64,000 bases of DNA from the NCBI GenBank assembly GCA_963712055.1, contig CAVQGN010000003.1, forward strand, positions 248,001-312,000. Direction: 5' to 3'. Within the stretch, counting starts at the first letter, position 1. Each line of letters opens with the position of its first letter. Made by a program: the position numbers and the translations under genes. This DNA is from JAHBVL01 sp963712055. GTDB lineage: Bacteria; Chloroflexota; Chloroflexia; Thermomicrobiales; UBA6265. Shown piece after piece: positions 15,918 through 25,557 of this stretch. Below the pieces are notes generated by a model. The model was not told the origin of the DNA. It ran no database searches and saw only the letters and a list, made by a program, of their open reading frames with translations.

Positions 15918-16586
15918 CTACTTCTTGGAAGCTTCGACTTCTGCTTTGGTCACCGACAAGCGGACACGCTCGTGAGTTACACCGGCAATCCACTCCGCTG
16001 GAATGTGGACATCGTGATGGAAGATCCGGCCCTGCTCGATGATCAGGCCGGTTATGTTCCCCTCGTCGTCGAACAGAACGTCGTCTACTTGCCCAATGTT
16101 CTTTTCATCCAGGGTTTCGACGTGCGTATCGTTGCTAATCGTGACATCAGAATCAGTCAGCGGTCCAATCGTGCGAGTATTCATCTCGCCAATGATCGCT
16201 GGTTGAAACAATGATCCCGATCCAGTGCTGGCCATCCCGCCGGAACTTGGACCGACATGCATCCAGGTGTTCGAACCGGAGACGTCGACCATTCCGCCGC
16301 GCATACCGGCGGCCGTCGAATCGCCAAACTGCACAAATTCCTGCGTCACAAAACCTGGGAGAGATTTGGCTTCTGCCTCGCTCAACTTCAATGTGACCAC
16401 TTCTTCGGTCATCGACTCGATGTATTCGATGTCGACAACCCGTCCGCTGTCGAAGATTCCTTCATCAGCGACTACTCCGTCGAGGCGTCGTCTAGTGGTA
16501 TCGAAGATAAGATGATGGACTTTGCCGATCGATTTGCCATCGCTGGTGCGAACATCCGCGCCGATTGCTGCCTGCCTGAACGCCAT
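15918..16586 (-). CDS. Double PRC-barrel domain protein
   Basis: A 222-residue cytoplasmic protein with two PRC-barrel-like beta domains. The first is residues about 5-80 (ADVRTSDGKSIGKVHHLIFD, then RLDGVVADEGIF and RVVDIEYI). The second is about 135-215 (NDTHVETLDEKNIGQVDDVL, then ITGLIIEQGRIFHHDVHIPAEWI). A glycine- and serine-rich segment joins them. PRC barrels occur in RimM and photosynthetic H subunits and in stress proteins; no specific role can be given here. GAGGGAG precedes the ATG at 16586. It is transcribed alone and ends at a strong terminator. Confidence 0.8.
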   Translation of the reverse strand: MAFRQAAIGADVRTSDGKSIGKVHHLIFDTTRRRLDGVVADEGIFDSGRVVDIEYIESMTEEVVTLKLSEAEAKSLPGFVTQEFVQFGDSTAAGMRGGMVDVSGSNTWMHVGPSSGGMASTGSGSLFQPAIIGEMNTRTIGPLTDSDVTISNDTHVETLDEKNIGQVDDVLFDDEGNITGLIIEQGRIFHHDVHIPAEWIAGVTHERVRLSVTKAEVEASKK

Positions 16587-16691
16587 GGTGCTCCCTCACT
16601 TCCTGAAAAAACAGAACCCTTGCATTTCGAGGGTCAGGATACTCGTTTCAAAGACACGTCGGTCTGACCGACTGCCATCTGTGCTCGATTG

Positions 16692-18128
16692 ATGGTACAG
16701 GAAACGGACAATGCACGCGTAGCATTTCACCTGGCAGGCATCTATCCTTACCGCATGGGAGCATTGCCGCGCCAGACATTCACCTCGACACCGATCGATC
16801 CCGGCGACACCATACCCATTCTCCAGGAAGAAGAAACCCCAGTCAGCGCACCGATCGCCTACCGTGAGCCTCTCGGAGCGCCCATCGCCTTCCCGCTTCT
16901 GGTTGCGTTCGTTCATATCACGATCGTCAGTGTGGCGGCGATCGTTGCGTGGCGGTATTTCGAATCAACCTCATCCTCCGCCCCCTTCGTCACATCGATC
17001 GGTGAACCTGAACCGCTGAGCGGTTGGACCGCGAGCCTCGTCGAACCGCTTCGGCACTGGGACGGGCTCTGGTATCGCTTGGTGGCGGACCGTGGCTACG
17101 GATTTCACGAAGCCAACGCCGCATTCTGGCCACTCTATCCACTTTCGATGCGAGGTTTGAGCCGCGTCACCGGACTTGGATTCGACATCTCCGGTTTTCT
17201 CATTGCGAATGTCACGTTCGCTCTCGCACTGATACTGCTGTATCGGCTGATCGGCCTCGATTTCAGTGAGCGGATCAGTCGGAAGAGTCTCTGGGTGCTG
17301 GCTCTCTTTCCCACCTCGCTCTTTTTCACGGCGGTCTATACCGAGTCGCTCTTTCTCCTCCTCTCGGTGGCATGTCTGCTCTCGGCCCGAAAGGGCAAAT
17401 GGTGGCTGGCCGGTCTGCTCGGAGCGCTGGCAGCGCTCACCCGCTCATATGGCGTTTTTCTCTTTTTGCCAATGCTCGTGCTCCTTATTCAGCAATACGG
17501 TTTCTATCTCCGCGATCTCCTCCCGAAGCTCCTTGCCGTGTCGATGCCTGCACTCGGCCCCGCCGTCTTTGCCGTCTTTCTCGAACGGGAACTTGGAAAC
17601 TGGAAAGCGTTTATCGATGTCCAAAACATGTGGAATCGGACGTTCGCCTGGCCCTGGCAAACCATGCGCTGTGCGATCGATGGCTGCACCCTCACCCTGA
17701 CGCAATACGGCAATACCAGTGACAAGGCGGTCGACGGCGCCGACTGGTCGTGGTTGCAGCAACTCCGGACGGATTTCTCCCTCGATCTGATAGCGAGTGA
17801 GACCTTCCGGAAAACTGTCGCCAACTCAGACACCCTCGAACTGACCATGACTGTGCTTTTTTTGGTCCTGGCAGTCGTCGGGCTCTTCCTACTGCCTCTC
17901 TATCAATCCGCCTGGTTGATCCCCGGACTGATCATCCCGTTGTTCAGCCCCTCCACTGTCCATCCACTGATGAGCATGCCGCGTTTTGGGATCACGCTTT
18001 TTCCGCTGTTTGTAGTGATTGCGATCATTCTCCGCTGGCGGTGGTTAGCCCTACCAATGGCCGCGCTGTCGACCGTGCTCCTGATCTTGCTGACGTTCCA
18101 GTTCGCCAACTGGTATTGGGTTTCCTGA
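16692..18128 (+). CDS. PIG-V-like mannosyltransferase, integral membrane
   Basis: A polytopic membrane protein of about 478 residues. After a soluble N-terminal stretch of about 60 residues the first span reads LLVAFVHITIVSVAAIVAW. The motif RHWDGLWYRLVADRGY that follows is the HWDG signature of PIG-V/GT-C mannosyltransferases, which use a polyprenyl-phosphate sugar donor on the outer face of the membrane. Eight or more further hydrophobic segments follow. The likely role is glycosylation of envelope lipid or protein. The start is uncertain: the ATG at 16692 has no clear ribosome site, and an ATG at 16755 is an alternative. Confidence 0.78.
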   Translation: MVQETDNARVAFHLAGIYPYRMGALPRQTFTSTPIDPGDTIPILQEEETPVSAPIAYREPLGAPIAFPLLVAFVHITIVSVAAIVAWRYFESTSSSAPFVTSIGEPEPLSGWTASLVEPLRHWDGLWYRLVADRGYGFHEANAAFWPLYPLSMRGLSRVTGLGFDISGFLIANVTFALALILLYRLIGLDFSERISRKSLWVLALFPTSLFFTAVYTESLFLLLSVACLLSARKGKWWLAGLLGALAALTRSYGVFLFLPMLVLLIQQYGFYLRDLLPKLLAVSMPALGPAVFAVFLERELGNWKAFIDVQNMWNRTFAWPWQTMRCAIDGCTLTLTQYGNTSDKAVDGADWSWLQQLRTDFSLDLIASETFRKTVANSDTLELTMTVLFLVLAVVGLFLLPLYQSAWLIPGLIIPLFSPSTVHPLMSMPRFGITLFPLFVVIAIILRWRWLALPMAALSTVLLILLTFQFANWYWVS

Positions 18129-18139
18129 CCAGACACGCG

Positions 18140-18167
18140 AAGAGCCGCCTTTCGGCGGCTCTTTCTC
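18140..18167 (+). terminator. Intrinsic terminator after the mannosyltransferase
   Basis: AAGAGCCGCC and GGCGGCTCTT form a perfect ten-base stem with a TTTC loop, followed by a pyrimidine-rich TCTCTCTCC. It lies 11 bases past the stop codon of the mannosyltransferase gene. Confidence 0.8.
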
Positions 18168-18182
18168 TCTCCGCTGCTTGTA

Positions 18183-18824
18183 CTACACCTGTGGTGCCGG
18201 CAATTGCTCCCATTTCGACTCCGGCAACATGGCTTCGGTCAGTTTCGACATTTGCGAACCGATGGCCAACGCAGCGACAACGATCCAGATCACTATCCAG
18301 AACCAACTTTCCTGGATCGCCGCCCAAGCCGTGCCGTACTCGAGGTTTTCGCGATCGATTCGATTGAGGACCAGCATCGCTCCAGCGACTGCCCAGGCCG
18401 CACCAGCAAACGCAGTGATGACCAAAGCCCAATAGACCGGGAGGTCGAGAACGACGGTCAGCATACCCATCACAATTGCGCCGATGATCGCCGCTGCCGC
18501 TATCACCCATTCAGTGTTGACATTGAACACATTCATCAATCCAGCGCCAACGGTCGCTCCCAGAAATGCACCTCCGAAAATCACAGCGATGTACCAGAAC
18601 ATGTAGGAAGTCACCGCCAGGATGATCCCTCCGACAACTCCGGTGACGATTCCCAGCGTGGTCGTGAGGAAACCATCATCGAAGAAGTGATGAATCACTT
18701 CGACACCGAGCGACATACCGACCACAAATCCAAGCACTGGCAGCGCGATGCCAAACACACGCAGCCCGGCAAAAGCAACAACAAGTCCAATCGCCACCAT
18801 GACTACGCCAACAACAATATCCAT
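18183..18824 (-). CDS. DUF4203/TMEM198-like multi-span membrane protein
   Basis: A 213-residue hydrophobic protein with about seven membrane segments, rich in Gly, Ala and Val, such as VVGVVMVAIGLVVAFAGLRV and YWALVITAFAGAAWAVAGAM. Glycine-zipper-like helices and length fit the DUF4203 group. That assignment comes from general pattern, not from a search. The C-terminus after the last span is short and charged. AAGGAG lies nine bases before the ATG at 18824. It faces the mannosyltransferase gene. Function unknown. Confidence 0.65.
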   Translation of the reverse strand: MDIVVGVVMVAIGLVVAFAGLRVFGIALPVLGFVVGMSLGVEVIHHFFDDGFLTTTLGIVTGVVGGIILAVTSYMFWYIAVIFGGAFLGATVGAGLMNVFNVNTEWVIAAAAIIGAIVMGMLTVVLDLPVYWALVITAFAGAAWAVAGAMLVLNRIDRENLEYGTAWAAIQESWFWIVIWIVVAALAIGSQMSKLTEAMLPESKWEQLPAPQV

Positions 18825-18972
18825 CGGACCACTCCTTCTTCCTCATCATCGCCCAATTGTCAAAATCGAGCTTGGCGGTCATTGACGCTTAGACCGATCC
18901 ACGGTGAACCACGCGTCATTCCACAGCGTACGTATGCACAATAAACATACTGATCGTCAAGGTGACCTGCTG

Positions 18973-19620
18973 TCAAGTATCGATCTCCGAACCGACCAGA
19001 TATGGGTGCTCTTCGAGATAACGGCTGATAGCCCGTGGATAAAGTTGGCACTCGGCTTCAAAGACGCGGACTCCCAGGCTTTGAACGGTGTCGCCAGGTC
19101 GGACCGGCACCTCGAGCCGATCGATGATTCGCCCACTGTCATACTGGTCATCGACCAGGTGCACCGTCGCGCCACTTTTCTCCACACCGTGATCCAGAAC
19201 GGCCTCGTGAACGCGATCACCATAGAACCCCTTACCGGAAGCCCAGTGCGCATCGGGAAGCAAAGCCGGATGGATGTTGAGGATACGCCCTTGCCACGGA
19301 TCAGCAACAGTCAATCTGCGCAAGAATCCAGCCAGCAGGATCAGATCGATTTCGAAAGGTTCGATATGGCGATAAACCGCGGCGCTGTATGCATCGTCAG
19401 ACGGGTACGTTCTCCGGTCAAGGACAAAGGTAGGTATGCCCGCTGATCGGGCGACCTCGATACCTCGCACCCCGGGTCGTGAGCTGACAACCACCGCGAT
19501 CGCGCCACGCAACGCCCCTTCATCGATCGATCTCAAGAGGTTCTCGAGCGTTCGGCCACTGCCGGAAAGGAGCACTGCGAACCTGGGTGGCCGAGCTGAC
19601 GCTAGTTTCTGGACTCTCAT
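18973..19620 (-). CDS. purN: Phosphoribosylglycinamide formyltransferase
   Basis: A 215-residue enzyme of purine synthesis that transfers a formyl group from 10-formyl-tetrahydrofolate to GAR. Visible landmarks are the GSGRTLENLL loop that binds the ribose phosphate, LLAGFLRRL, the catalytic NIHPALLPDAHWASGKGF and GATVHLVDDQYDSGRII. The usual position after HPALLP is more divergent than in E. coli, but the catalytic Asn, His and Asp are present. The ATG at 19620 has a GAGG site. No other pur gene is adjacent. Confidence 0.88.
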   Translation of the reverse strand: MRVQKLASARPPRFAVLLSGSGRTLENLLRSIDEGALRGAIAVVVSSRPGVRGIEVARSAGIPTFVLDRRTYPSDDAYSAAVYRHIEPFEIDLILLAGFLRRLTVADPWQGRILNIHPALLPDAHWASGKGFYGDRVHEAVLDHGVEKSGATVHLVDDQYDSGRIIDRLEVPVRPGDTVQSLGVRVFEAECQLYPRAISRYLEEHPYLVGSEIDT

Positions 19621-19725
19621 CTGGCCTCTTCTTCTGAACGACCCTGCGACGATCGGAGTATGATCGAAAATCGTCTCCCGGAGATGACACCAGGGAAACA
19701 CAGTGATTGCGGGATGACCGTACAC

Positions 19726-19754
19726 TCGACGTACGTACGAGCCACCAATATACT
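19726..19754 (+). promoter_or_regulatory. Candidate promoter for the gene at 19854
   Basis: TCGACG (19726-19731) and TATACT (19749-19754) are 17 bases apart. The -10 box is a strong match and the -35 box a moderate one. The site lies in the divergent region between purN and the gene starting at 19854, and would give a leader of about 90 bases. Confidence 0.4.
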
Positions 19755-19853
19755 GTCTCTCAGTCAAAGAATTGGGGCGATCAGGGCGTTTCTGCTATTG
19801 GTCATGCAAACGCTGACCGAGCGCTCGCCCGATAGGCCCCGTGGAATACTGAG

Positions 19854-21770
19854 ATGCAAGCGCCGAACCCCGCAGCGTTACCAATTGAGTCGATTCCGAT
19901 CCCGCTTCCCGAGGTTGTCCCCGGATCTCGCTTTGTTTCTACGGCCGTCGATCTATCCGATGGCTGGGGCAGACGGCGATTGCTCGCTGTCATCGCTTCG
20001 CAAGGAGCCTCAGCTGCTGTTCTCGAAGTCGCCTCGCTCACAGACCGGATCGAACGTCTGTTTCTCACCAAGGCGACTTCAAGCGCCGAAAACACTCTCG
20101 ACTCACTCGTCACCAGCATTCCGGCGGAGATCAGTTTCGCGATTGCCCTGATCGAAGGCGCCGACGCAATCCTGGCGGCGCGTCCCGTCGCGCAGGGATT
20201 GCTGGACCAGGATGGCGAGCGAATCGTATTTCCCTTCGCTGCTGATGGAACTGACGGCGTCAGCATCTTCAGAGCGGAACTGCTGGAAGGGGACATCCTC
20301 GCCCTCGCGGTCGCGGATCCGGAGCAGGCTGTCGCTGATCTGCAACTGGTCGAATCCGCAGCGGATCTGGACGCAGCAATTGGCCCGACGGGCTCAGCTA
20401 TCTGGTTCGAATTGACGCTTCCAGAGTATTCGCTCGGTCTGGACGAAGAGTTTGAACCGATCGTGACACAGTCGGCGACAATCGTCCAACCGGCTCCGGC
20501 AACCTGGGATCTGGTCGCGCCATCGGTCGGCGGATATCGCGCTAAACCACTTGGAGCCGATGCATTGCGACGGTACGGACAGAGCTCGCGCAGCCGCACA
20601 CCGGGCGCCCTTCACTCCCGGATGCCGCGTGGACGACCACCTTTCAAAGTAATGATTGGTGCGCTCCTGGCGGCGACATTGCTAATTGGATTCGGCTACT
20701 GGCTGTTTGCCAATCGTCCAAATGACTCAATCCCGGTGACTGCTCAAGTGGAACAACAATCGGCGGCATTGTTATCGGCGATCGAAGCCGACAACATCGA
20801 TGCGATCGATACCCTGATTCCTGGTGCAGAACAGACACTGTCGCTTGCTGAACGATCTGGACTGACCACAGACGAGGTAACAACGCTGCGATTCACTCTG
20901 CTCGAGGGGAAGGACCTCGTAAACGGCGCCGATCGTCTCGGGTCCGTCGAGAAAATCGGCAGCCTCCCGGCAGAATTTGATGACCGCAAAGCGTCACTTG
21001 TTCTCTTGAACAAAGACCTGTTGGTGTTGGGCGAAACACTTTATCGCGTCGATCCAGCCAATCGTGAACTCTGGGTTTGGGCATCCGCTGCCAGTGAAAT
21101 CGATTCGGGAACCGCCCTGATTGCCTCGAGCGACGGCACCACGGTCGCGATTGCGTCAGATCAGGTGGCGTTTTTTCAGAAAGCGGGAGACACGACCTTC
21201 TCGCAGTACTACGGTCAATGGCCGGAAGGGTTCGATCCGGCGGAGTCATTCGCCTCTGTTTTTTCGGGTCGGCTCTATCTGCTTGATCCGTCGCTCGGCG
21301 AGATATGGGTTACTGATCCTGAAACCGCAGAATCTCGACGCTGGCTTCTTTCGGATCAGGACCCACTCGGAGAGGACAGTGTGGGCATGGTGGTCGACGG
21401 CGGGGTGCACGTCGTGTACAAGTCCGGAGAGCTTGCCTCGTTGTACGAGGGCTCCCGCTATGTCACCGAATCAATCAGTGACAACTTCAGTTTCGAAGAC
21501 CCGACCGCGATGACCTATGGCCCGCTAACCAAATCGTTCTATATTGCGGGCACCAAGAATGGCCAACCAGCATTGTTGAAGATTGTCGCGGAGACAGGCG
21601 CAGGTTCGATTTATCTGCTCGGTCCAGATAGCGAAGGATTCACGGAGAGCGATGCGTCCGCGGCATTCGCGGAGCTGCAGAGTCTTGTCGTTGACGAAAC
21701 CACGGGAAATGTCTACTGGGCCGGAAATGGCGCGCTCTGGCAAGCGCCACTGCCCGAGGAAGAGGAATAA
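19854..21770 (+). CDS. Single-span membrane protein with N-terminal PP2C-like and C-terminal propeller-like regions
   Basis: A 638-residue protein I cannot name. Residues about 40-240 have a layout reminiscent of PP2C-type phosphatases (LLAVIASQGASAAVLEVASL and later ELLEGDILALAVADPEQ) but lack the metal-binding aspartates, so the resemblance may only be structural. After a basic stretch (residues 248-264) one membrane segment, VMIGALLAATLLIGFGYWLF, follows. The outer part has a helical hairpin-like region, then repeated beta units (ADRLGSVEKIGSLPAEF, LNKDLLVLGETLYRVDP, SGRLYLLDPSLGEIWVTDPE, TGNVYWAGNGALWQ) that look like propeller blades. The tail is EEEE. It ends at a perfect hairpin terminator. 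Confidence 0.6.
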   Translation: MQAPNPAALPIESIPIPLPEVVPGSRFVSTAVDLSDGWGRRRLLAVIASQGASAAVLEVASLTDRIERLFLTKATSSAENTLDSLVTSIPAEISFAIALIEGADAILAARPVAQGLLDQDGERIVFPFAADGTDGVSIFRAELLEGDILALAVADPEQAVADLQLVESAADLDAAIGPTGSAIWFELTLPEYSLGLDEEFEPIVTQSATIVQPAPATWDLVAPSVGGYRAKPLGADALRRYGQSSRSRTPGALHSRMPRGRPPFKVMIGALLAATLLIGFGYWLFANRPNDSIPVTAQVEQQSAALLSAIEADNIDAIDTLIPGAEQTLSLAERSGLTTDEVTTLRFTLLEGKDLVNGADRLGSVEKIGSLPAEFDDRKASLVLLNKDLLVLGETLYRVDPANRELWVWASAASEIDSGTALIASSDGTTVAIASDQVAFFQKAGDTTFSQYYGQWPEGFDPAESFASVFSGRLYLLDPSLGEIWVTDPETAESRRWLLSDQDPLGEDSVGMVVDGGVHVVYKSGELASLYEGSRYVTESISDNFSFEDPTAMTYGPLTKSFYIAGTKNGQPALLKIVAETGAGSIYLLGPDSEGFTESDASAAFAELQSLVVDETTGNVYWAGNGALWQAPLPEEEE

Positions 21771-21806
21771 GGAAACTGCCAAGACCTTGCGATCTTGGCA
21801 GTTTCC
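21771..21806. terminator. Perfect 14-bp hairpin between convergent genes
   Basis: GGAAACTGCCAAGA pairs perfectly with TCTTGGCAGTTTCC around an eight-base loop. It begins immediately after the stop at 21770 and lies before the 3' end of the minus-strand ferredoxin gene at 21831. It probably works in both directions. There are only short T runs on either side. Confidence 0.7.
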
Positions 21807-21830
21807 ATGTTTCCGGCCCGAGCCGGACTC

Positions 21831-22073
21831 CTACTTCACAAAGAACTCTTTGTTCAGCTGGATGAATGCATTCCATTGCTCGGGAACATCATCTTCGAAG
21901 AAGATGGCTTCCACCGGGCAAACCTCGGCGCAAACGCCACAATCGATGCACTCATCCGGATCGATGAAGTATTGCTCCGCTTCATCGGTGGTGTGAATAC
22001 AATCGACCGGACAGACTTCGACGCAAGAAGCATCCTTCGTGCCAATGCACGGCTGCGTGATGACGTAGGCCAT
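21831..22073 (-). CDS. Bacterial-type seven/eight-iron ferredoxin
   Basis: An 80-residue electron carrier with two cluster-binding segments. The first, PCIGTKDASCVEVCPVDCI, has the spacing of a 3Fe-4S or modified 4Fe-4S site. The second, CIDCGVCAEVCPVEAI, is a classical 4Fe-4S site. Length and sequence match the FdxA-type ferredoxins common in actinobacteria and Chloroflexota. GGAGG lies upstream of the ATG at 22073. It is transcribed alone, so its redox partner cannot be inferred. Confidence 0.92.
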   Translation of the reverse strand: MAYVITQPCIGTKDASCVEVCPVDCIHTTDEAEQYFIDPDECIDCGVCAEVCPVEAIFFEDDVPEQWNAFIQLNKEFFVK

Positions 22074-22263
22074 CGCGGAAGACCTCCTTCCCAACTGGGA
22101 AAGCTCAGGCTGTTCTGTGCGCTGGATCCGCTTGCACAAGTCGCTCGTCGGTGACGAACTCGCGGACCTGAGCAGTATACAAGTCCCGGTCGAGTCGCGA
22201 TCATGGACAATGTCACCCAACGGAATCGCAACCAGATTGGGCACAGCGAACAGGGATCAGCAC

Positions 22264-23340
22264 ATGACTGCAAAGAGCCTACTGGCTCAAACACCTCTTG
22301 CCTGCAGCGTCTGTGGGTGGACCACCTCCTTCGGGCGGGGTGAGTGGCGTTGTTGCGAATGCGGCTCACCTCTCGAATGGTTCCCAGACCCGCACTCACC
22401 TCAACCGACCATCGACTGCAACTCGAAAGGCCCCGCTCGCTATGCAGCCGCATTACCGGTGATCGAGCATTGGATCAGCCTCGGCGATGCGACTACGCCG
22501 ATCACAACCATTGACATCGAAGGGCATGCGGTTGCAATCAAACTCGATTCGCTCTGCCCAACCGGTTCGTTCAAAGACCGTGGCAATGCCGCGGTTGTTT
22601 CGGCGCTGCATACGCTCGGTCCAACTCGCTTTGTCGAAGATTCGTCTGGCAATGCTGCGTCATCGCTTGCAGGCTTTGCCGCCCGGGCGGGTGTGTCCTG
22701 CACCGTGTACGCCCCGGCCACAGCGTCGCCCGGAAAACTCGTCCAGGCGCGGGCCTATGGCGCTGAGGTAATCCCCGTTGCTGGAAGTCGGGCCGACGTG
22801 GGAAAGGCCGCTGAAAGCGCTCATGACGCCGGCAAAGGGCAGTTCTATGCTTCTCACAACTGGCATCCATTCTTTATCGCTGGGGTTGGCGTCTGGCTGC
22901 TCGAAACCTGGGAGCAATGCGGTGGGAGCTTGCCCACGGATCTAGTGATCCCAGTCGGCTCCGGGAGCGCTCTGCTGGGTGCCTACAGGATGGCGAAATG
23001 GCTCCATCAACGTGGGGAAATCGAGACGCTCCCTCGGCTCTGGGCGGCTCAACCCGCAGCTTGCGCACCAGTCTTCAGCGCCTGGTCGAATGGCGACAAT
23101 GAGGTTGAACCAGTCGAACCACAGCCGTCGATGGCTGAGGGAACGGCAATCGCGAATCCAGTCCGCGGGAGGGCATTGCTCGAAGCTATCAGGAGAACAG
23201 CAGGTGGCGCGATCGCTACTACAGAATCGGAAATTGAAGGAGCGTTTCGACTCGCAGCCAGTCAGGGGATCTATCTCGAGCCAACGTCCGCTGTGGCGGT
23301 CGCAGCAACCCAGAATCTGTTGAATAACGTCAGACCCTAA
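22264..23340 (+). CDS. Threonine synthase-like PLP enzyme
   Basis: A 358-residue fold-type II PLP enzyme. An N-terminal zinc ribbon (CSVCGW and CCECGSP) precedes the catalytic domain, as in many threonine synthases. The PLP lysine is in CPTGSFKDRGN, and DSSGNAASSLAGFAARAG and VIPVGSGSALLGAYR bind the cofactor. It most likely makes threonine from phosphohomoserine; other members of the family act on related substrates, so specificity is uncertain. The ATG at 22264 follows AGGGATC. It stands alone between the ferredoxin and the TPR gene. Confidence 0.85.
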   Translation: MTAKSLLAQTPLACSVCGWTTSFGRGEWRCCECGSPLEWFPDPHSPQPTIDCNSKGPARYAAALPVIEHWISLGDATTPITTIDIEGHAVAIKLDSLCPTGSFKDRGNAAVVSALHTLGPTRFVEDSSGNAASSLAGFAARAGVSCTVYAPATASPGKLVQARAYGAEVIPVAGSRADVGKAAESAHDAGKGQFYASHNWHPFFIAGVGVWLLETWEQCGGSLPTDLVIPVGSGSALLGAYRMAKWLHQRGEIETLPRLWAAQPAACAPVFSAWSNGDNEVEPVEPQPSMAEGTAIANPVRGRALLEAIRRTAGGAIATTESEIEGAFRLAASQGIYLEPTSAVAVAATQNLLNNVRP

Positions 23341-23424
23341 CGATAAGCGGCAAGTTCTGATTCTGGCGACCGGGATGGGTCTGAAATCGACGCAACGAGT
23401 GGCCGAGATCCTCGACCACAATCA

Positions 23425-25557
23425 CTAGCGCGGTGGCAAGGTCGCTTCGTTATGAAGCTCATCCCGATACCGCCGTGGATCTCCGGCGAGCGGAAAAGCA
23501 TCTTCGCCGCGCTCCGAACCCGCGTATCGCGATTCGCCAAGCGGGGATCGTGGTGATCCCCCAACCCGAATGATCGTTTCTTCGATTCGCTGACCGAGGG
23601 ACGGATCGAGCGCGCCGATCTCGGCAGCGAGGTCAGCCGCCTGATAGAGATGATCGAGACCATCGGCGCGGCGACCGTCGGTGCAGAGAAGGGTGCCAAG
23701 GTTCAATCGAATCAGTGCTTCGCGATGAACATCCCCAAGTTGCTGGGCGATCGCCAAGGCGCGTCGATAGGTGTTGGCCGCAGCCGGGTCGCCGATGGCA
23801 TGCTGGATACCCGCCAACTGCAACAGAAGTTGTCCAGTCAAACGGGGCGCGTCGATCGTTTCGGCGAGATCGACCGCTCTCCGGTAGTGGTCAAACGCCT
23901 TCGGAAGATCACGTTGCTGCTGCGCGAGTTTGCCCAGCCGTCCCTGCAGTCGGGCGCCCGAAGCGCGGTCGCCGGTTTCGATCGCCAACTGCAATGCTTG
24001 CGTGAATTGCGCATTCGCCTGTGAAAACTGCTGCGCTTTGGCCGCAATGCCGCCTAAGGCGGTCAGCAGTTCGATCTGCTGATCCTTGTCATCGAATCGG
24101 CGGGAAAGCTCGAGCGCGCGATGATACGACTCGCGTGAACGGGGCAACTGCCCAGTCTTGTCAAAAATCTCGCCTTCCAGCGCCAGGAGATCCGCTTGCA
24201 GGGCGATATCATCGAGCCGTCTCGCAATGCCAAGACTCTCATTGAGTGATTCGATCGCTTCGGTTGGTTGGTCGAACTTCCACAACGCCTGACCGATACT
24301 GGCGAGCCATTGGGCTTGCCTCGGCATATCTCCGGTCTGCCGAGCGATCTTGAGCGCAGCGACCAGATTCTCTAGCGCATCCGCTGGTCGATCGAGGGCG
24401 GTGTAGGCAACACCGAGGCCACCAAGCGCGCGTTGCTCGATCCGCGGATCGTTGAGAGATCGTGAATGTTGCTGACCGCGGGCATAGGCCTCGGCGGCGC
24501 GTTGCGGTTTATCCATGGCCATCAGTGTGGTTCCGAGCCTGATAGCCCATTTGGCAGCATCGGCTCGATTACCGAGCCGTTCTTCGAGCTGCATCAACTC
24601 ATGTTGACGTCGGGCCACACTGACCAGATCGCCGCGCTGACGATAGGCCTCGACCAACGCTTGCAGACATTCGCTCTCGACCGACAAATCGCCGATCTGC
24701 CGCGCGAGTTCGACACCATCCTCGAGTTGCTCCGTGACTTCGTCGATTCGACCAAGTCGGGCCAATGTTTCAGCAAGATTAAGCACCATTCGCGACTGCA
24801 AACTCACGTCCGAAGTCCGCTTTGCTGCATCGAGAGACTGCCGTTGCAACTGCGCGAGCGTTTCGAGATCGTCGGTACCTTCGAGGAGTTCGCTCTGGCG
24901 CACCAGTGATTCGGCAATACCACGCTGGTATTCAAGTCTCGTCGCGGAACGCGACGCCCGCCGGTAGTAACTCTGTGACGCCGCCAGGTCACCCTCACGC
25001 CGAATCAAGTCACCCAGCATGATCGCGGAATCGACATCGCTTTCGACATCGGTCGATTCGTCGCCGATATCAAGCTGCTGCTGGAACATCGCGCGGGCGC
25101 GTTCGAAGTCATCAGCAGCCAGAGCGCGTTCGCCCAACCGGGCGAGCGCCGCTCGTCCGCCCTTGGCATAGCCAGCTCGCTGCGCAGTGGTATAGGCATC
25201 ACGAAGCAACTGTTCACGTTCTCGACTCGGATCGTCCAACGGAAGAAAGGAATCAAGGCGGAGAGCGGCGTCGACAATCTGCCGATCAAACCCCTTGGCA
25301 CGTGCTGCCGCATGGGTCAACCGAGCCAGGACGAGAGCGTACTCGCGATAATCGGAAGCACTTTCAGCAATGGCTTCGTCGAGCATGGCAAAATCGGCAT
25401 CGGAGAGGTCGTCGAGTACAGCCGGATGGCGGATTTCGTTCAGAGCTCCCTGCATGGAGCGGCGTCGTTCCACCACCTCACGCGCGATCTGGAAAATCGC
25501 ATCGCAATTGCCGTAATCGGTATTTCTGGCGGTAAAGAGCGATCGAATCCGTGTCAC
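23425..25557 (-). CDS. Large TPR-repeat protein
   Basis: A 710-residue soluble protein made almost wholly of tetratricopeptide repeats, with recurring 34-40 residue helical pairs such as RALGGLGVAYTALDRPADAL, QWLASIGQALWKFDQPTEAI and AALGGIAAKAQQFSQANAQF. No enzymatic domain is visible. It is probably a scaffold for protein contacts. The GTG start overlaps the stop of the upstream PLP enzyme (GTGA), so the two are translationally coupled. The tail is basic and poorly conserved in appearance. Function unknown. Confidence 0.8.
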   Translation of the reverse strand: MTRIRSLFTARNTDYGNCDAIFQIAREVVERRRSMQGALNEIRHPAVLDDLSDADFAMLDEAIAESASDYREYALVLARLTHAAARAKGFDRQIVDAALRLDSFLPLDDPSREREQLLRDAYTTAQRAGYAKGGRAALARLGERALAADDFERARAMFQQQLDIGDESTDVESDVDSAIMLGDLIRREGDLAASQSYYRRASRSATRLEYQRGIAESLVRQSELLEGTDDLETLAQLQRQSLDAAKRTSDVSLQSRMVLNLAETLARLGRIDEVTEQLEDGVELARQIGDLSVESECLQALVEAYRQRGDLVSVARRQHELMQLEERLGNRADAAKWAIRLGTTLMAMDKPQRAAEAYARGQQHSRSLNDPRIEQRALGGLGVAYTALDRPADALENLVAALKIARQTGDMPRQAQWLASIGQALWKFDQPTEAIESLNESLGIARRLDDIALQADLLALEGEIFDKTGQLPRSRESYHRALELSRRFDDKDQQIELLTALGGIAAKAQQFSQANAQFTQALQLAIETGDRASGARLQGRLGKLAQQQRDLPKAFDHYRRAVDLAETIDAPRLTGQLLLQLAGIQHAIGDPAAANTYRRALAIAQQLGDVHREALIRLNLGTLLCTDGRRADGLDHLYQAADLAAEIGALDPSLGQRIEETIIRVGGSPRSPLGESRYAGSERGEDAFPLAGDPRRYRDELHNEATLPPR

